Shown: positions 24,657 to 33,716 of the stretch, in pieces
Layout: every line of letters starts with the position of its first letter
Numbering within the stretch: position 1 is the first letter of the stretch
Assembly (NCBI RefSeq): GCF_007786475.1
Contig: NZ_VNJJ01000017.1
Coordinates: 1-64,000, forward strand
From: Cohnella terricola
Lineage (GTDB): Bacteria; Bacillota; Bacilli; Paenibacillales; Paenibacillaceae
Length of the DNA stretch: 64,000 bases
Direction: 5' to 3'
Translations under genes and position numbers: made by a program
The notes under the pieces: model-generated
Database searches by the model: none
What the model saw: only the letters and a program-made list of their open reading frames with translations
What the model was told of the DNA's origin: nothing

Positions 24657-25580
24657 ATGCCGAATGTCGTCATCACTCCGCGTTCGTATGGCGTTTATTC
24701 GCCGGACATATGGAAAGATTGGAAGGACGCCGGTTTCGAGGTCATTGCAGAGCCGGGGCCGCTGCCTGAAGAGCGGTTGGCCGAATTGTTAGCGGAAGCG
24801 GACGCTTTGTTGGTCGGCACGGACGTTGTCTCGCGACATGTGCTAGAGCGTTCGCCGACTTTGAAGGTGATTGCCAAATACGGCGTCGGCGTGGACAACA
24901 TCGCCGTGGATTACGCTAAGGAAAGAGGAATTTCCGTATTCAATACGCCGGGCGTCAATACGGAAGCCGTTGCCGACTACGCATTCGGACTTATCCTATC
25001 ATTGGCAAGAAATATACCAGGCAGTCACGCCGATCTCATGGATGGCAAGTGGAAGAAAGCGGTCGGTCGTGAAATATGGAGCAAGACGATCGGGATTCTC
25101 GGTCTCGGTTCAATCGGGAAGGCCTTGGCGAGAAGAGCCAAAGGGTTCAATATGCAAGTACTCGCTTACGATCTATATCCCGACCATAAATTTGCCAATG
25201 AGCATGGTGTTATGTTCGCAGATTTTGAAACGGTAATTCGCTCTAGTGACGTCATTAGCGTTCACCTGGCACTGACGCCGGACACGCGTCATTTAATCGG
25301 GGCCAAGGAATTGGAATGGATGAAGGAAGAAACGCTCCTTATCAATACGGCAAGGGGCGGTATCGTGGATGAAGATGCGCTCTTCGAGGCTCTATCCCGC
25401 AATCGCATAGCTGGTGCTGCACTGGACGTGTTTCAGGTCGAGCCGCCTATCGCATCTCCGTTGCGGAAACTGAACAATGTCATTCTGACTCCGCACAATG
25501 CTTCGGCTAGCGTGGAAGCGATTAAAAGGATGACGGAACAGTCTACGGAGCAAATTATGCGTTTTTACTCCCATAAATGA
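24657..25580 (+). CDS. D-2-hydroxyacid dehydrogenase (SerA-like)
   Basis: A 307-residue protein from ATG 24657, GGGGAGAAG upstream. It has the NAD-binding motif ILGLGSIGKALARRAKGF, the catalytic Arg in NTARGGIVDEDALFEAL, a Glu in FQVEPPIASPL and the catalytic His in LTPHNASASVEAIKR. PSLKVIAKYGVGVDNIAVDYA lies in the N-terminal half. It reduces or oxidises a 2-hydroxyacid with NAD(H). The lack of an ACT tail argues against serine biosynthesis. In this operon it could act on a sugar acid. Confidence 0.8.
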   Translation: MPNVVITPRSYGVYSPDIWKDWKDAGFEVIAEPGPLPEERLAELLAEADALLVGTDVVSRHVLERSPTLKVIAKYGVGVDNIAVDYAKERGISVFNTPGVNTEAVADYAFGLILSLARNIPGSHADLMDGKWKKAVGREIWSKTIGILGLGSIGKALARRAKGFNMQVLAYDLYPDHKFANEHGVMFADFETVIRSSDVISVHLALTPDTRHLIGAKELEWMKEETLLINTARGGIVDEDALFEALSRNRIAGAALDVFQVEPPIASPLRKLNNVILTPHNASASVEAIKRMTEQSTEQIMRFYSHK

Positions 25581-25663
25581 AAGCCCTTACATTTTGTTGC
25601 GAATGTACCGGGAAACCGTTACAGATAGATTTCACATGAAAATTTGAGAGGGGATTGATTTCT

Positions 25664-26716
25664 GTGTTTAGAAGAAAAGGGTTCACATCGGCGTTTGTCC
25701 TATTGTTATCCGTAATGATCGTTGTGGGTTGTTCTACGAACAGTAATACGGCAAGCACAAGCGAAGCGCCAAGTAATTCGCCGAGCAAAACGTCATCCGA
25801 AGGAAATTCATCCAAAACTTATAACATTGACGTTATTGTGAAAGCGACGGATTCCGATTTCTGGCAAACGGTTCTTAAAGGGGCGGAGGGCGCCGCGGCA
25901 GATTCCGGAGGCAAAATAAAAGTAAAAACGTACGGACCGCCATCAGAAAAAGATATCGATCAGCAAATATCGATTCTGGAAAATGTCATTTCCAAAAAGC
26001 CGGACGGCATCGTCATTGCCTCGACAAGCTCGGACGCAAGCATACCGGCAATCGAGAAAGCAATGGGGCAGAACATTCCGGTTGTGCTAGTCGATAACCG
26101 TGTAAATACTGACCAATTTACTAGCTTCCTGGCGACTGACAACAAGAAGGGCGGCGCATTGGCTGCCGACATGTTCGTTGAAGCATTGAAGGGACAGGGC
26201 AAAGAATTAAAAGGCACCATAGGTATTATCAGCTCCATGGCAGGCGTACAGGTGTTGATTAACCGGAATGAAGGTTTCATAGAACGTTTGAAGGAAATCG
26301 CGCCGGACATCAAGCCGCTTGAGACTCGCTACACGGATGCCGACATCATGAAAGCGCTCGGCGCGGCGGAAGATATTTTGACGAAAGACCCGAACGTACT
26401 GGGATTTTTCGCGGACAACAACTCTACGGGCGTGGGCGTTGCCAGAGCAATTACCGAACGTAATCTGAGCGGTAAAGTACCGGTTGTTGCTTACGATGCG
26501 GATAACGAAGAAATCAATGCATTGAAATCCGGCGCGATCTATGCGTTGGTCGTACAAGATCCGTACGGCATGGGTTATAAGGGCGTCTTGAGCGTCATTG
26601 ACTCGCTAGAAGGCAAGGAAGTGGCTAAAGAAGTGGATACGGGTGCAACGGCCGTGACGCAAGCGAACTTTGACACAGATGAAATTCAGAAACTATTGTT
26701 CCCTGAAAAAAGATAA
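25664..26716 (+). CDS. Sugar ABC transporter substrate-binding lipoprotein (RbsB-like)
   Basis: A 350-residue protein. GTG 25664 has AGAGGGG nine bases upstream. The signal peptide ends in the lipobox IVVGC, then a Ser/Thr-rich linker. The periplasmic-binding-protein type 1 fold follows with VIVKATDSDFWQTVLKGAEG, DGIVIASTSSDASIPAIEKAM and VPVVAYDADNEEINALKSG. It binds a monosaccharide outside the membrane and delivers it to the permease pair downstream. Confidence 0.87.
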   Translation: MFRRKGFTSAFVLLLSVMIVVGCSTNSNTASTSEAPSNSPSKTSSEGNSSKTYNIDVIVKATDSDFWQTVLKGAEGAAADSGGKIKVKTYGPPSEKDIDQQISILENVISKKPDGIVIASTSSDASIPAIEKAMGQNIPVVLVDNRVNTDQFTSFLATDNKKGGALAADMFVEALKGQGKELKGTIGIISSMAGVQVLINRNEGFIERLKEIAPDIKPLETRYTDADIMKALGAAEDILTKDPNVLGFFADNNSTGVGVARAITERNLSGKVPVVAYDADNEEINALKSGAIYALVVQDPYGMGYKGVLSVIDSLEGKEVAKEVDTGATAVTQANFDTDEIQKLLFPEKR

Positions 26717-26728
26717 TAACCGTTCGGA

Positions 26729-26770
26729 CTCCTTGGGAGGAGACAGCTCTTTCCAAGGAGCTTCATTTTA
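26729..26770 (+). terminator. Hairpin between binding protein and ABC genes (attenuator-like)
   Basis: CTCCTTGG (26729-26736) pairs with CCAAGGAG (26753-26760), followed by a weak T-rich stretch. Such a hairpin commonly leaves more message for the binding protein than for the transporter. Confidence 0.6.
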
Positions 26771-26786
26771 TAGGAGGTGAGCGCGG

Positions 26787-28277
26787 ATGGGTGACGCATT
26801 CATTGAAATGAAGGGCATCGTGAAAAAATTCAGAGGCACGGTCGCATTAAAGGGCGTTGATTTTGAGGTTAAACCGGGCGAAATACACGCTTTGCTCGGC
26901 GAAAATGGTGCGGGGAAGAGCACGTTGATCAAAATTTTGACTGGCGCTTACGCACCGGATGAAGGGGAAATTCTTGTCGCGGATAAATCGTTTTCTTCGA
27001 TTCCCGTCAAAGAATTAGCGGACTTGGGTATTTCCGTCGTGTACCAGGATTTGAAGCTGGCCCCCGGCGTCTCGATTATGGAAAACATTCTGATGGGCAA
27101 TCTGCCGAAAAAAGCGGGGATGTTCATCGATCGCAAAGCAGCGCTCCAATTGGCAAAAGAGGCGATCTCCAAAGCCGGCGTCGAGATGGATCCGGACACG
27201 ATCGTCGGCGATTTGAAAGCGGCGGATCAGGAAATCGTTGCAATCGCCAAAGCATTGTCCAAAAACGCAAAGCTGCTCATTCTGGACGAGCCGACGGCAC
27301 TGTTGGCCGAAGACGATGTACAGCGTTTATTCGAAATCCTTCGTGCGCTGGCGAAGAAAGGCGTCTCCATTCTGTACATATCGCACCGTCTAGAAGAGGT
27401 ATTTACGATATGCGACCGAGTGACCGTTTTGCGAGATGGCAGCAAAGTATGGACCAAGTCTATTGCCGACGTCTCGAAAAATCTTCTGATCGAAGCGATT
27501 GCCGGTAGCATGCATGCCGAAGGCGACCTGTATTATAAAGCGCCAATCAAAGATACGTTGTTGAAGGTTGAAGGTTTGAGCCGAAAGCCATATTACCAAC
27601 AAATTTCATTCGAATTACGAGGCGGAGAAGTCGTTGGACTGTTCGGGTTGGTAGGTGGCGGAAAAAGCGAAATGCTTAAAGGGATTTTCGGCGATATGAA
27701 GCCGGACTCGGGTACAATCTATCTCGGCGGTGAGCGGTATGCGACGCCTTCTCCGCAGGCGTCCATTAATAAGGGCATTGGTTTTGTGCCCGAAGACCGC
27801 AAGTCGGAAGGGTTTCTCCCGCGAATGCCGATTTATATTAACGCCAATCTGCCGGCTTACCGACGGATTTACGCCAGGTCCGGTTGGGTGGCCCCTAAGG
27901 CGGAAAAGCGAAGAGCGCAAGCGCTAGTAGAAGGATTTAACGTTAAATTCAGTTCTCTTGAACAAGATATAGACGGGCTTAGCGGCGGTAATCAGCAGAA
28001 AATCGTCGTTGCCAAATGGATCGGCACGAAAATCAAAGTATTACTGCTGGACGAACCGACGGCAGGGATCGATGTTGGGGCGAGACGAGATATTTTCCGT
28101 GTTTCTCGCAAGCTGGCGGATGAAGGAAAGACCGTCATGTATTGCTCGTCTTATTTGCCGGAAATTATGGAAGTGGCGGATCGCATTCTGGTCATGAGTA
28201 AGGGCCGGATTACGGAGGAATTTCATCGGAACGATGGATTTCATGAAGATGAAATCATGAAAGCGGCTTATCAGTAA
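26787..28277 (+). CDS. Sugar ABC transporter ATPase, RbsA-like (two ATP-binding domains)
   Basis: A 496-residue protein from ATG 26787 with AGGAGGTG upstream. Domain 1 has Walker A GENGAGKST, the signature region near DLKAADQEIVAIAKAL and Walker B LLILDEPTALL. Domain 2 has GLVGGGKSEML, LSGGNQQKIVVAKWIG and VLLLDEPTAGIDVG. This is the usual duplicated ATPase of ribose/galactose importers. Domain 1 carries a degenerate signature, as usual in this family. Confidence 0.9.
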   Translation: MGDAFIEMKGIVKKFRGTVALKGVDFEVKPGEIHALLGENGAGKSTLIKILTGAYAPDEGEILVADKSFSSIPVKELADLGISVVYQDLKLAPGVSIMENILMGNLPKKAGMFIDRKAALQLAKEAISKAGVEMDPDTIVGDLKAADQEIVAIAKALSKNAKLLILDEPTALLAEDDVQRLFEILRALAKKGVSILYISHRLEEVFTICDRVTVLRDGSKVWTKSIADVSKNLLIEAIAGSMHAEGDLYYKAPIKDTLLKVEGLSRKPYYQQISFELRGGEVVGLFGLVGGGKSEMLKGIFGDMKPDSGTIYLGGERYATPSPQASINKGIGFVPEDRKSEGFLPRMPIYINANLPAYRRIYARSGWVAPKAEKRRAQALVEGFNVKFSSLEQDIDGLSGGNQQKIVVAKWIGTKIKVLLLDEPTAGIDVGARRDIFRVSRKLADEGKTVMYCSSYLPEIMEVADRILVMSKGRITEEFHRNDGFHEDEIMKAAYQ

Positions 28278-28300
28278 CTTTTACTATAGGAGGAATTTGT

Positions 28301-29275
28301 ATGGGTGTGAGGGGAGAATCACTGCTGCAGGCTAACAAATCGGGCGGCTGGAAAAAAAAGCTGTCTAAGTTTACACTGCCGCTAATTATGGTATTGATGT
28401 GGCTGATCGTCTTTATGTTCGAACCGCGTTTTTTGTCCTTTGAGAACTTATCCAATCTAGGCAGACAAACTTCGATTATTGCGATTGTGGCGATTGCCCA
28501 AACGTTCGTTATTATTACCAGAGGGATCGACTTATCGGTTGGCTCGACCGTTGGGTTGGCGAGTATTATCTCTGCCAAGCTATTAGTTGCGGGAATGCCC
28601 GTCATACCGACGATTCTGATCTCCCTACTTGTTGGCGCCGCCGTTGGGATTGTCAATGGCATTATCGTTCACGATGCGAAAATTACGCCGTTCATCGCTA
28701 CGCTCGGTATGATGACCATATTACGGGGAGCGACGTTGCTTCAGAGCGAAGGCAAGTTGATCAGCAACGTACCGAAAAGCATATCCAAAATCTCTGAGTC
28801 GTCCTTTCTTGGCATACCTGTACTCCTGTACTTCCTTCTATTCATTGCGATCATTGCTGCGATCATCATTAAGTATACGGTCTTCGGAAGAAATCTGTTC
28901 GCGATTGGCAGCAGCGAAGACTCCGCTCGGCTGTCGGGCGTGAATGTGCGGGCAACGACATATGGGGCGTATATGGTTTCAGGTCTTCTATCTGCGGTTG
29001 CCGGCTTTTTGCTAACCGCCCGATTGGCAAGTGGCATCCCGACAGCCGGTACAGGCTACGAATTGGATGCAATCGCCTCCGCCGTCATTGGGGGAGCTAG
29101 CTTGTTCGGCGCGCAGGGCAGCATAATCGGCACTGTCATCGGTTCGTTTATTATGACGACGCTGCGCAATGCGGGGAATTTGCTTGGCATCGAGGCATTC
29201 TGGCTGCAGATTGCCGTTGGCACGCTTCTTATTATCGTTGTATTCTTCGATCAACTTCGTAAACGGGTGAAATAA
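28301..29275 (+). CDS. Sugar ABC transporter permease, RbsC-like
   Basis: A 324-residue protein with about eight to ten hydrophobic helices. TRGIDLSVGSTVGLASII, PFIATLGMMTILRGATLLQSEG and YELDAIASAVIGGASLFGAQG are the conserved loops of ribose-type BPD_transp_2 permeases. It starts at ATG 28301 after AGGAGGA, 23 bases after the ATPase. Partner of the ATPase and the binding protein. Confidence 0.9.
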   Translation: MGVRGESLLQANKSGGWKKKLSKFTLPLIMVLMWLIVFMFEPRFLSFENLSNLGRQTSIIAIVAIAQTFVIITRGIDLSVGSTVGLASIISAKLLVAGMPVIPTILISLLVGAAVGIVNGIIVHDAKITPFIATLGMMTILRGATLLQSEGKLISNVPKSISKISESSFLGIPVLLYFLLFIAIIAAIIIKYTVFGRNLFAIGSSEDSARLSGVNVRATTYGAYMVSGLLSAVAGFLLTARLASGIPTAGTGYELDAIASAVIGGASLFGAQGSIIGTVIGSFIMTTLRNAGNLLGIEAFWLQIAVGTLLIIVVFFDQLRKRVK

Positions 29276-29331
29276 TCGATAGATCGTTTTCAAGCATGAA
29301 CGTTAGCTGTCAAAAAGGTGGAGAAGAGAAC

Positions 29332-30273
29332 ATGAGAAAGATAATGGAAAAAGCCATACAGCCGACGTTTTATTTTATCGGTGTGACGACCGGACAATCC
29401 GCGATTATGGATATTTTTCCGAGGTGGGCGGAAGCGCTTGGGCTTGAAAAAGCTGTCATCAAAGGCATCGATATCGAATTAGACTCAGCGCCGGAAATCT
29501 ACAGGGAAGTCGTTCAATTTATTAAAAACGATGAACTTTCCCTGGGAGCGCTCGTCACGACGCATAAGCTGAAAGTTTATGAAGCGGCGCACGATCTGTT
29601 CGATTATCTGGATCCCTACGCGAAGGCATTCGGCGAAATGTCGAGCATATCGAAAAGGGACGGTAGGCTGGAGGGATATGCCAAGGACCCGATCTCCAGC
29701 GGATTGGCGATGGAGGACTTTATCCCGAATCAATATTGGAGCAGGCATCATGGCGAGGCGTTTATTATGGGTGCAGGTGGTAGCGCCATTGCCATCGCAT
29801 CCTACTTGATCAAGGAGATCCACGGAGCGAACAAACCGTCGAAAATTTTCGTCAGCGACCGAAATCGGGAACGATTGAATCATATGTCCCAAATGATAGG
29901 AGCCATCAATCACGCCAATGTGGCGTTCGAATATAGGCTAGCGGAAAACGAAGGGGATAATGACTTGATCTTAAGCGGATTGCGTCCTCACTCGCTTGCG
30001 ATCAACGCGACGGGTCTTGGCAAAGACAGGCCGGGCTCGCCGGTAACGAAAGCTGCTGTATTCCCGCTCGACTGTCTCGTCTGGGAGTTGAACTATCGGG
30101 GAGATTTGCTGTTCATGGAACAAGCGCAGCAGCAAAAAGAAGAGCGCAATCTGCGCATTCACGACGGATGGATTTACTTTATTCATGGTTGGACTCAAGT
30201 CATCGCTGAAGTATTTCATATTTCGATCGATCCGAAGAAGATCATACGGTTATCGGAGATTGCTTTGAAATGA
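29332..30273 (+). CDS. Shikimate/quinate dehydrogenase-like oxidoreductase
   Basis: A 313-residue protein from ATG 29332, GGTGGAGAAG upstream. The N-terminal substrate domain has GVTTGQSAIMDIFPRWAEAL (GxxxxxSxxP-type), LSLGALVTTHKLKVYEAA with the catalytic Lys, and YAKDPISSGLAME with the paired Asp. The C-terminal nucleotide domain has FIMGAGGSAIAIASYLI. It reduces or oxidises a cyclic or sugar-like alcohol with NAD(P). True aroE is less likely given its place in a sugar operon. Confidence 0.72.
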   Translation: MRKIMEKAIQPTFYFIGVTTGQSAIMDIFPRWAEALGLEKAVIKGIDIELDSAPEIYREVVQFIKNDELSLGALVTTHKLKVYEAAHDLFDYLDPYAKAFGEMSSISKRDGRLEGYAKDPISSGLAMEDFIPNQYWSRHHGEAFIMGAGGSAIAIASYLIKEIHGANKPSKIFVSDRNRERLNHMSQMIGAINHANVAFEYRLAENEGDNDLILSGLRPHSLAINATGLGKDRPGSPVTKAAVFPLDCLVWELNYRGDLLFMEQAQQQKEERNLRIHDGWIYFIHGWTQVIAEVFHISIDPKKIIRLSEIALK

Positions 30274-30310
30274 GACAAATTGAATGATGTAGCTTGGAGG
30301 GAAAAACGTT

Positions 30311-31306
30311 ATGCGTTATAGGCAGGTTGCTTCGATGGATTTAAAGTTTTCGGAAGTCGGACTAGGGTGTTGGGCCTTTTCCGGGGACTCTGTCTGGGAC
30401 GGTTACGACAAACGCTCATCGATTGCGACAATCCACGAGGCGCTTGATGCGGGCATTCAGTTTTTTGATGTGGCGCCGATCTACGGCTTCGGACAGGCGG
30501 AGAGGGTGCTCGGGGAAGCATTGGCCGGAAGGAGCAGGGACTCAGTCGTTATCGCTTCCAAGTGCGGGCTTGTCTGGGACGATGCGAAACGGGACCGGAT
30601 CGATCTGTCTGGAGCCAGCATTCGAGATGAAATCGAGGCTAGTCTCTGCAGGCTGCAAACCGACTATATCGATCTGTATCAGATGCATTGGCCGGATCCA
30701 TTAACGCCGATCGAAGAAACGATGGATATGTTAGTGCAGCTTAAGGAACAAGGGAAAATACGATATATTGGCGCTTCAAATTACAGCATTTCCTTGAATG
30801 AAGAAGCGAATCGGTATGGCCCCATTGCTTCGCAGCAAAGTTTATACAATATGATCGAACGCAATCCTTCCACTTATCACGCCATATCGCTAACTTATCG
30901 GACGGAAGCGGAAATATTGCCGTATTGTAAAGAGCATGGGCAGGCATTTTTCCCGTATAGTCCTTTATTCCAGGGTCTGCTCTCGGGAAGGTTTGAACCG
31001 GAAGGGAATTTCAGTGAGCAGGATGTTCGGAATAACAACCCTAAGCTACGGGGAGATCGGTTTACGCAATACTACAAGCTGATTGAAAGCTTGACGCGTT
31101 ATAGTGCAGAGTCGATCGGCAGACCCATGAATGAAGTGGCGATTAACTGGCTGCTGCATCGGAACGAGGTAACGTCGGTCATTTGCGGCGCACAAACGCC
31201 CGAACAAATCCGCGCGAACGCGAAGGCATCCGAATGGCGGTTAACTGATCAGCAGTTTGCGCATTTGAACGATATTGTGGAACTGAGATCGGATTTGGAA
31301 CATTAA
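30311..31306 (+). CDS. Aldo/keto reductase
   Basis: A 331-residue protein from ATG 30311. It has the catalytic set: FFDVAPIYGFGQAERVLGEAL (Asp, Tyr), SVVIASKCGL (Lys) and DLYQMHWPDPLTP (His). GAQTPEQIRANAKASEW near the C-terminus binds NADP. It reduces aldehydes or sugar ketones, and in this operon may work on the sugar intermediate. Last gene before the terminator at 31356. Confidence 0.87.
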   Translation: MRYRQVASMDLKFSEVGLGCWAFSGDSVWDGYDKRSSIATIHEALDAGIQFFDVAPIYGFGQAERVLGEALAGRSRDSVVIASKCGLVWDDAKRDRIDLSGASIRDEIEASLCRLQTDYIDLYQMHWPDPLTPIEETMDMLVQLKEQGKIRYIGASNYSISLNEEANRYGPIASQQSLYNMIERNPSTYHAISLTYRTEAEILPYCKEHGQAFFPYSPLFQGLLSGRFEPEGNFSEQDVRNNNPKLRGDRFTQYYKLIESLTRYSAESIGRPMNEVAINWLLHRNEVTSVICGAQTPEQIRANAKASEWRLTDQQFAHLNDIVELRSDLEH

Positions 31307-31355
31307 TGTAAAGGATGCCATTGATACATATATTATCGTGGCGATAAAGAATCGC

Positions 31356-31398
31356 GAGGCTTTTCTTATCTAAATGATAGGGGATGGCCTCTTTTTTT
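31356..31398 (+). terminator. Intrinsic terminator after the sugar operon
   Basis: GAGGC...TATC pairs with GATAGGGGATGGCCTC, followed by TTTTTTT. The segment after it (to about 31445) is repeated at 57711-57767 next to the other catabolic locus. Confidence 0.8.
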
Positions 31399-31552
31399 GT
31401 TTTCCAAATGTTGGGGCATTTTGATAAAATGAGAGGGTGAGGGTATTCCAAAGTGCAAAAAATAAAGGATGGAGCAAAGATGAAGGTGCGTTATCCATTA
31501 TAGGAGGATTTATATATATTTATATGAATTCTAAAATTAAAGAAGAAGCGGA

Positions 31553-31602
31553 TTCGACGACTAAGTGGGATTGATGATGTCGTGAATGTAAGAACGTTAT
31601 AG
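31553..31602 (+). repeat. attC-like site 25 (right remnant, first of block B)
   Basis: Keeps ATGATGTCGTGAATGTAAGAAC and right box GTTATAG (31596-31602), pairing with site 26. The 31400-31552 stretch before it shows no gene, only a 16-codon frame at 31524. Confidence 0.65.
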
Positions 31603-31658
31603 AAAATCAACGGATAGCAATAAAGACAAAAAAAACAAATAAAGAAAGAGTTGGTTCT

Positions 31659-32117
31659 GTGAGGATAGTTGAACTCAATGAAAAGAAGCTAGTAGGAATA
31701 AGAGTCGTTTGTCCTGGTGATCAATATGTCAATGAAATCCCAAAGGCGTCTTTTAAACTTAAGGAACGACTAAACGAGATAAATGACGTTGTAAACCCAA
31801 CAAGACTTGTTGGGGCATTTGTTGTTGGTGATTTCTCCGAAGAAGAGGATGGTTACTGGGTATGTATTGAGGTAAAAGAGATTAATAAAGTTCCTGAAGG
31901 AATGGTTTATTTAGTAGTTCCTAAACAAAAGTATGCAGTTATAAGGCATAAGGGACCCAATCATGAAATCAGAAACACGTATGAAAAGCTACATAAATGG
32001 ATAAAAGAAAATAAATTTGAAAGATTACAAAGATCCTGGCATTTGGAAATTTCTGATGAATGGGGACATATGGAAAAAGTCGATATTGAAATAGACTTGT
32101 ATGACACAATTATTTAG
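31659..32117 (+). CDS. GyrI-like effector-binding protein (block B cassette)
   Basis: A 152-residue protein from GTG 31659. LVGIRVVCPGDQYVNEIPKA, GYWVCIEVKEINKVPEGMVYLVVPKQKYAVIRHKGP and LEISDEWGHMEKVDIEIDLYD are the repeated beta-strand units of the GyrI-like small-molecule-binding domain. This domain is found in AraC effector domains and in free-standing hydrophobic-ligand binders. No DNA-binding part is present. A related protein occupies the next cassette. Confidence 0.7.
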   Translation: MRIVELNEKKLVGIRVVCPGDQYVNEIPKASFKLKERLNEINDVVNPTRLVGAFVVGDFSEEEDGYWVCIEVKEINKVPEGMVYLVVPKQKYAVIRHKGPNHEIRNTYEKLHKWIKENKFERLQRSWHLEISDEWGHMEKVDIEIDLYDTII

Positions 32118-32150
32118 AATCTGAGAGTTTTTCTGAGTGGTTTTGACATT

Positions 32151-32214
32151 CTATAACACTATATTCACACATTGGGGCATTCGGTGGGACATCGTGAACA
32201 CATGAACGTTAGCT
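32151..32214 (+). repeat. attC-like site 26 (short, 64 bp)
   Basis: Left box CTATAAC, ATATTCACAC, TCGTGAACAC and right box GTTAGCT. The whole variable middle is reduced to about 20 bases, so it may be a minimal functional site. Confidence 0.72.
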
Positions 32215-32259
32215 GAAACAATGGCATGAGATTAATCAACAAATAGGGGAGAGATGATG

Positions 32260-32718
32260 ATGCAGATTTCACAAATTGAAATTGTTACGTTAGAAGCGAA
32301 GTATTTTATCGGAGTTCCGGTGACCAATGTATTCCAAAAATTTGATTCAGAAAGAATGAAAGAAGCAAACCAACTTTTTCTTGAAAGGAAAAATGAAATT
32401 AAAGGGATTATTAATGAACAAGAATATGTTTGCCCTCATTTTGCTAACGATATACTGTTCACATATATTTACTGCATGGAAGTAGAAGGGATTGGTGATG
32501 TTCCCAAAGGAATGATTGGATTTGAAGTGCCTCGTCAAAGATACATCAAGGTAAGATCATCGGATCAAGATCCATATGCAATTAGCCAGGAATACTTAAA
32601 AGAAAAAGGTATTGAAAACAATATCAAATCTTTAGCATTAGAAGTATTTAGATTTGGAGAAGAACAACACTTCAACAATGCGGATATTTACATACCAATA
32701 GTAGAAACAAAAATATAA
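32260..32718 (+). CDS. GyrI-like effector-binding protein, second copy
   Basis: About 152 residues. The third of three ATG codons (32260) best fits GGGGAG upstream. FIGVPVTNVFQKFDSER, VEGIGDVPKGMIGFEVPRQRYIKVRS and the PIVETKI end correspond to the GyrI-like domain of the previous cassette. Sequences are clearly diverged, so this is not a recent copy. Role unknown. Confidence 0.66.
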   Translation: MQISQIEIVTLEAKYFIGVPVTNVFQKFDSERMKEANQLFLERKNEIKGIINEQEYVCPHFANDILFTYIYCMEVEGIGDVPKGMIGFEVPRQRYIKVRSSDQDPYAISQEYLKEKGIENNIKSLALEVFRFGEEQHFNNADIYIPIVETKI

Positions 32719-32742
32719 GTTGCTCAGGAATGCAGTTATTCT

Positions 32743-32818
32743 AGCTATCACCGTATTCACTCATCGTAGCCTTTCGGGTTTAAGGTGGTGAAACGTCGTG
32801 AACACATGAATGTTATCC
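32743..32818 (+). repeat. attC-like site 27 (short, 76 bp)
   Basis: Left box AGCTATC (drifted), CGTATTCACTC, AGCCTTTCGGGTTTAAGG stem, CGTCGTGAACAC, right box GTTATCC. Confidence 0.72.
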
Positions 32819-32854
32819 GAATTCTAAGCGATGGAATTAGCGAGGTGAATGGTT

Positions 32855-33511
32855 ATGCCAACGACAAACCATTTGTTCAAAAGTGATATTCAAGAAATGG
32901 GGTATAAGCTGTTTTTGCCTAATGGTTATGTAGGAAATAAAAATGAATTTTTCCCCTTGATTCTCTTTTTACATGGAATTAAGAGACGCGGAAATGATCT
33001 TAGTTTATTGGATGGCTATGGATTAATGCAAATTGCAGAACAAGACCCTGGATTCAATTACATAGTTATAACACCGCAATGTCCTATTAATACGTTTTGG
33101 CCAGAAAATCATTTAATTCTTGTTGAATTAGTAAATAGACTTATTAGAGAGTATAGAGTAGATCAAAGTCGAATTTACTTAACCGGATTCAGTATGGGTG
33201 GTAATGGCGTATGGGATCTTGCGGCAAAGACGAGAGGTTTATTTGCTGCCGCTGTACCAATAGCAGGATGGTATGAGAGCAATGAAGCACAAAATTTAAC
33301 TCACATTCCTATTTGGGTATTTCATGGAGAAAAGGACGATGTTGTTCCAGTATCTTATTCAGAATCTATGGTCAATGCGATAAAGAGAATTGATGGTGAT
33401 ATCAAGTTTACTCGGTACTCTGATTTTGATCACAGTCACAATGTAATGAAAGAAACGTTTACAAATCCGGAACTATACAGTTGGTTAGAGATGAATAAAA
33501 AGACTGATTGA
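32855..33511 (+). CDS. Alpha/beta hydrolase, esterase-like
   Basis: About 218 residues from ATG 32855, AGGTGA upstream. FPLILFLHGIKRRGND gives the oxyanion-hole strand, YLTGFSMGGNGVWDLA the nucleophile elbow with Ser near 113, HGEKDDVVPVSYSESM the acid, and FDHSHNVMK the His. It resembles PHB-depolymerase/dienelactone-type esterases. It is not secreted (no signal peptide). Substrate unknown. Confidence 0.78.
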   Translation: MPTTNHLFKSDIQEMGYKLFLPNGYVGNKNEFFPLILFLHGIKRRGNDLSLLDGYGLMQIAEQDPGFNYIVITPQCPINTFWPENHLILVELVNRLIREYRVDQSRIYLTGFSMGGNGVWDLAAKTRGLFAAAVPIAGWYESNEAQNLTHIPIWVFHGEKDDVVPVSYSESMVNAIKRIDGDIKFTRYSDFDHSHNVMKETFTNPELYSWLEMNKKTD

Positions 33512-33538
33512 AAGTAACTCGAGGGATTCATAGGTTTC

Positions 33539-33678
33539 GGATAACAACGTGTTCTCGCATCGGGGCTACGTCGGATGTGCGATCAATAATCATGGAAAAA
33601 GCTCAGACAACACACGACCCAGCCTAAGATAGGAGTTATCTAGGGCTGGGTCGCGTCGTGAATACAAGAACGTTAGGT
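33539..33678 (+). repeat. attC-like site 28 (140 bp)
   Basis: Left box GGATAAC, GTTCTCGCATCGGGGC, a long stem around CCCAGCCTAAGATAGGAG with its complement ATCTAGGGCTGGG, right box GTTAGGT. Confidence 0.8.
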
Positions 33679-33716
33679 GAATACCAATAGAGCTGATAAA
33701 GACAGGAGAATAATTC

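Noticed and set aside
31524-31574. 16-codon frame after AGGAGG at 31502
   Set aside because: Spacing to the ATG is too long and the peptide has no features; probably a remnant next to a broken site.
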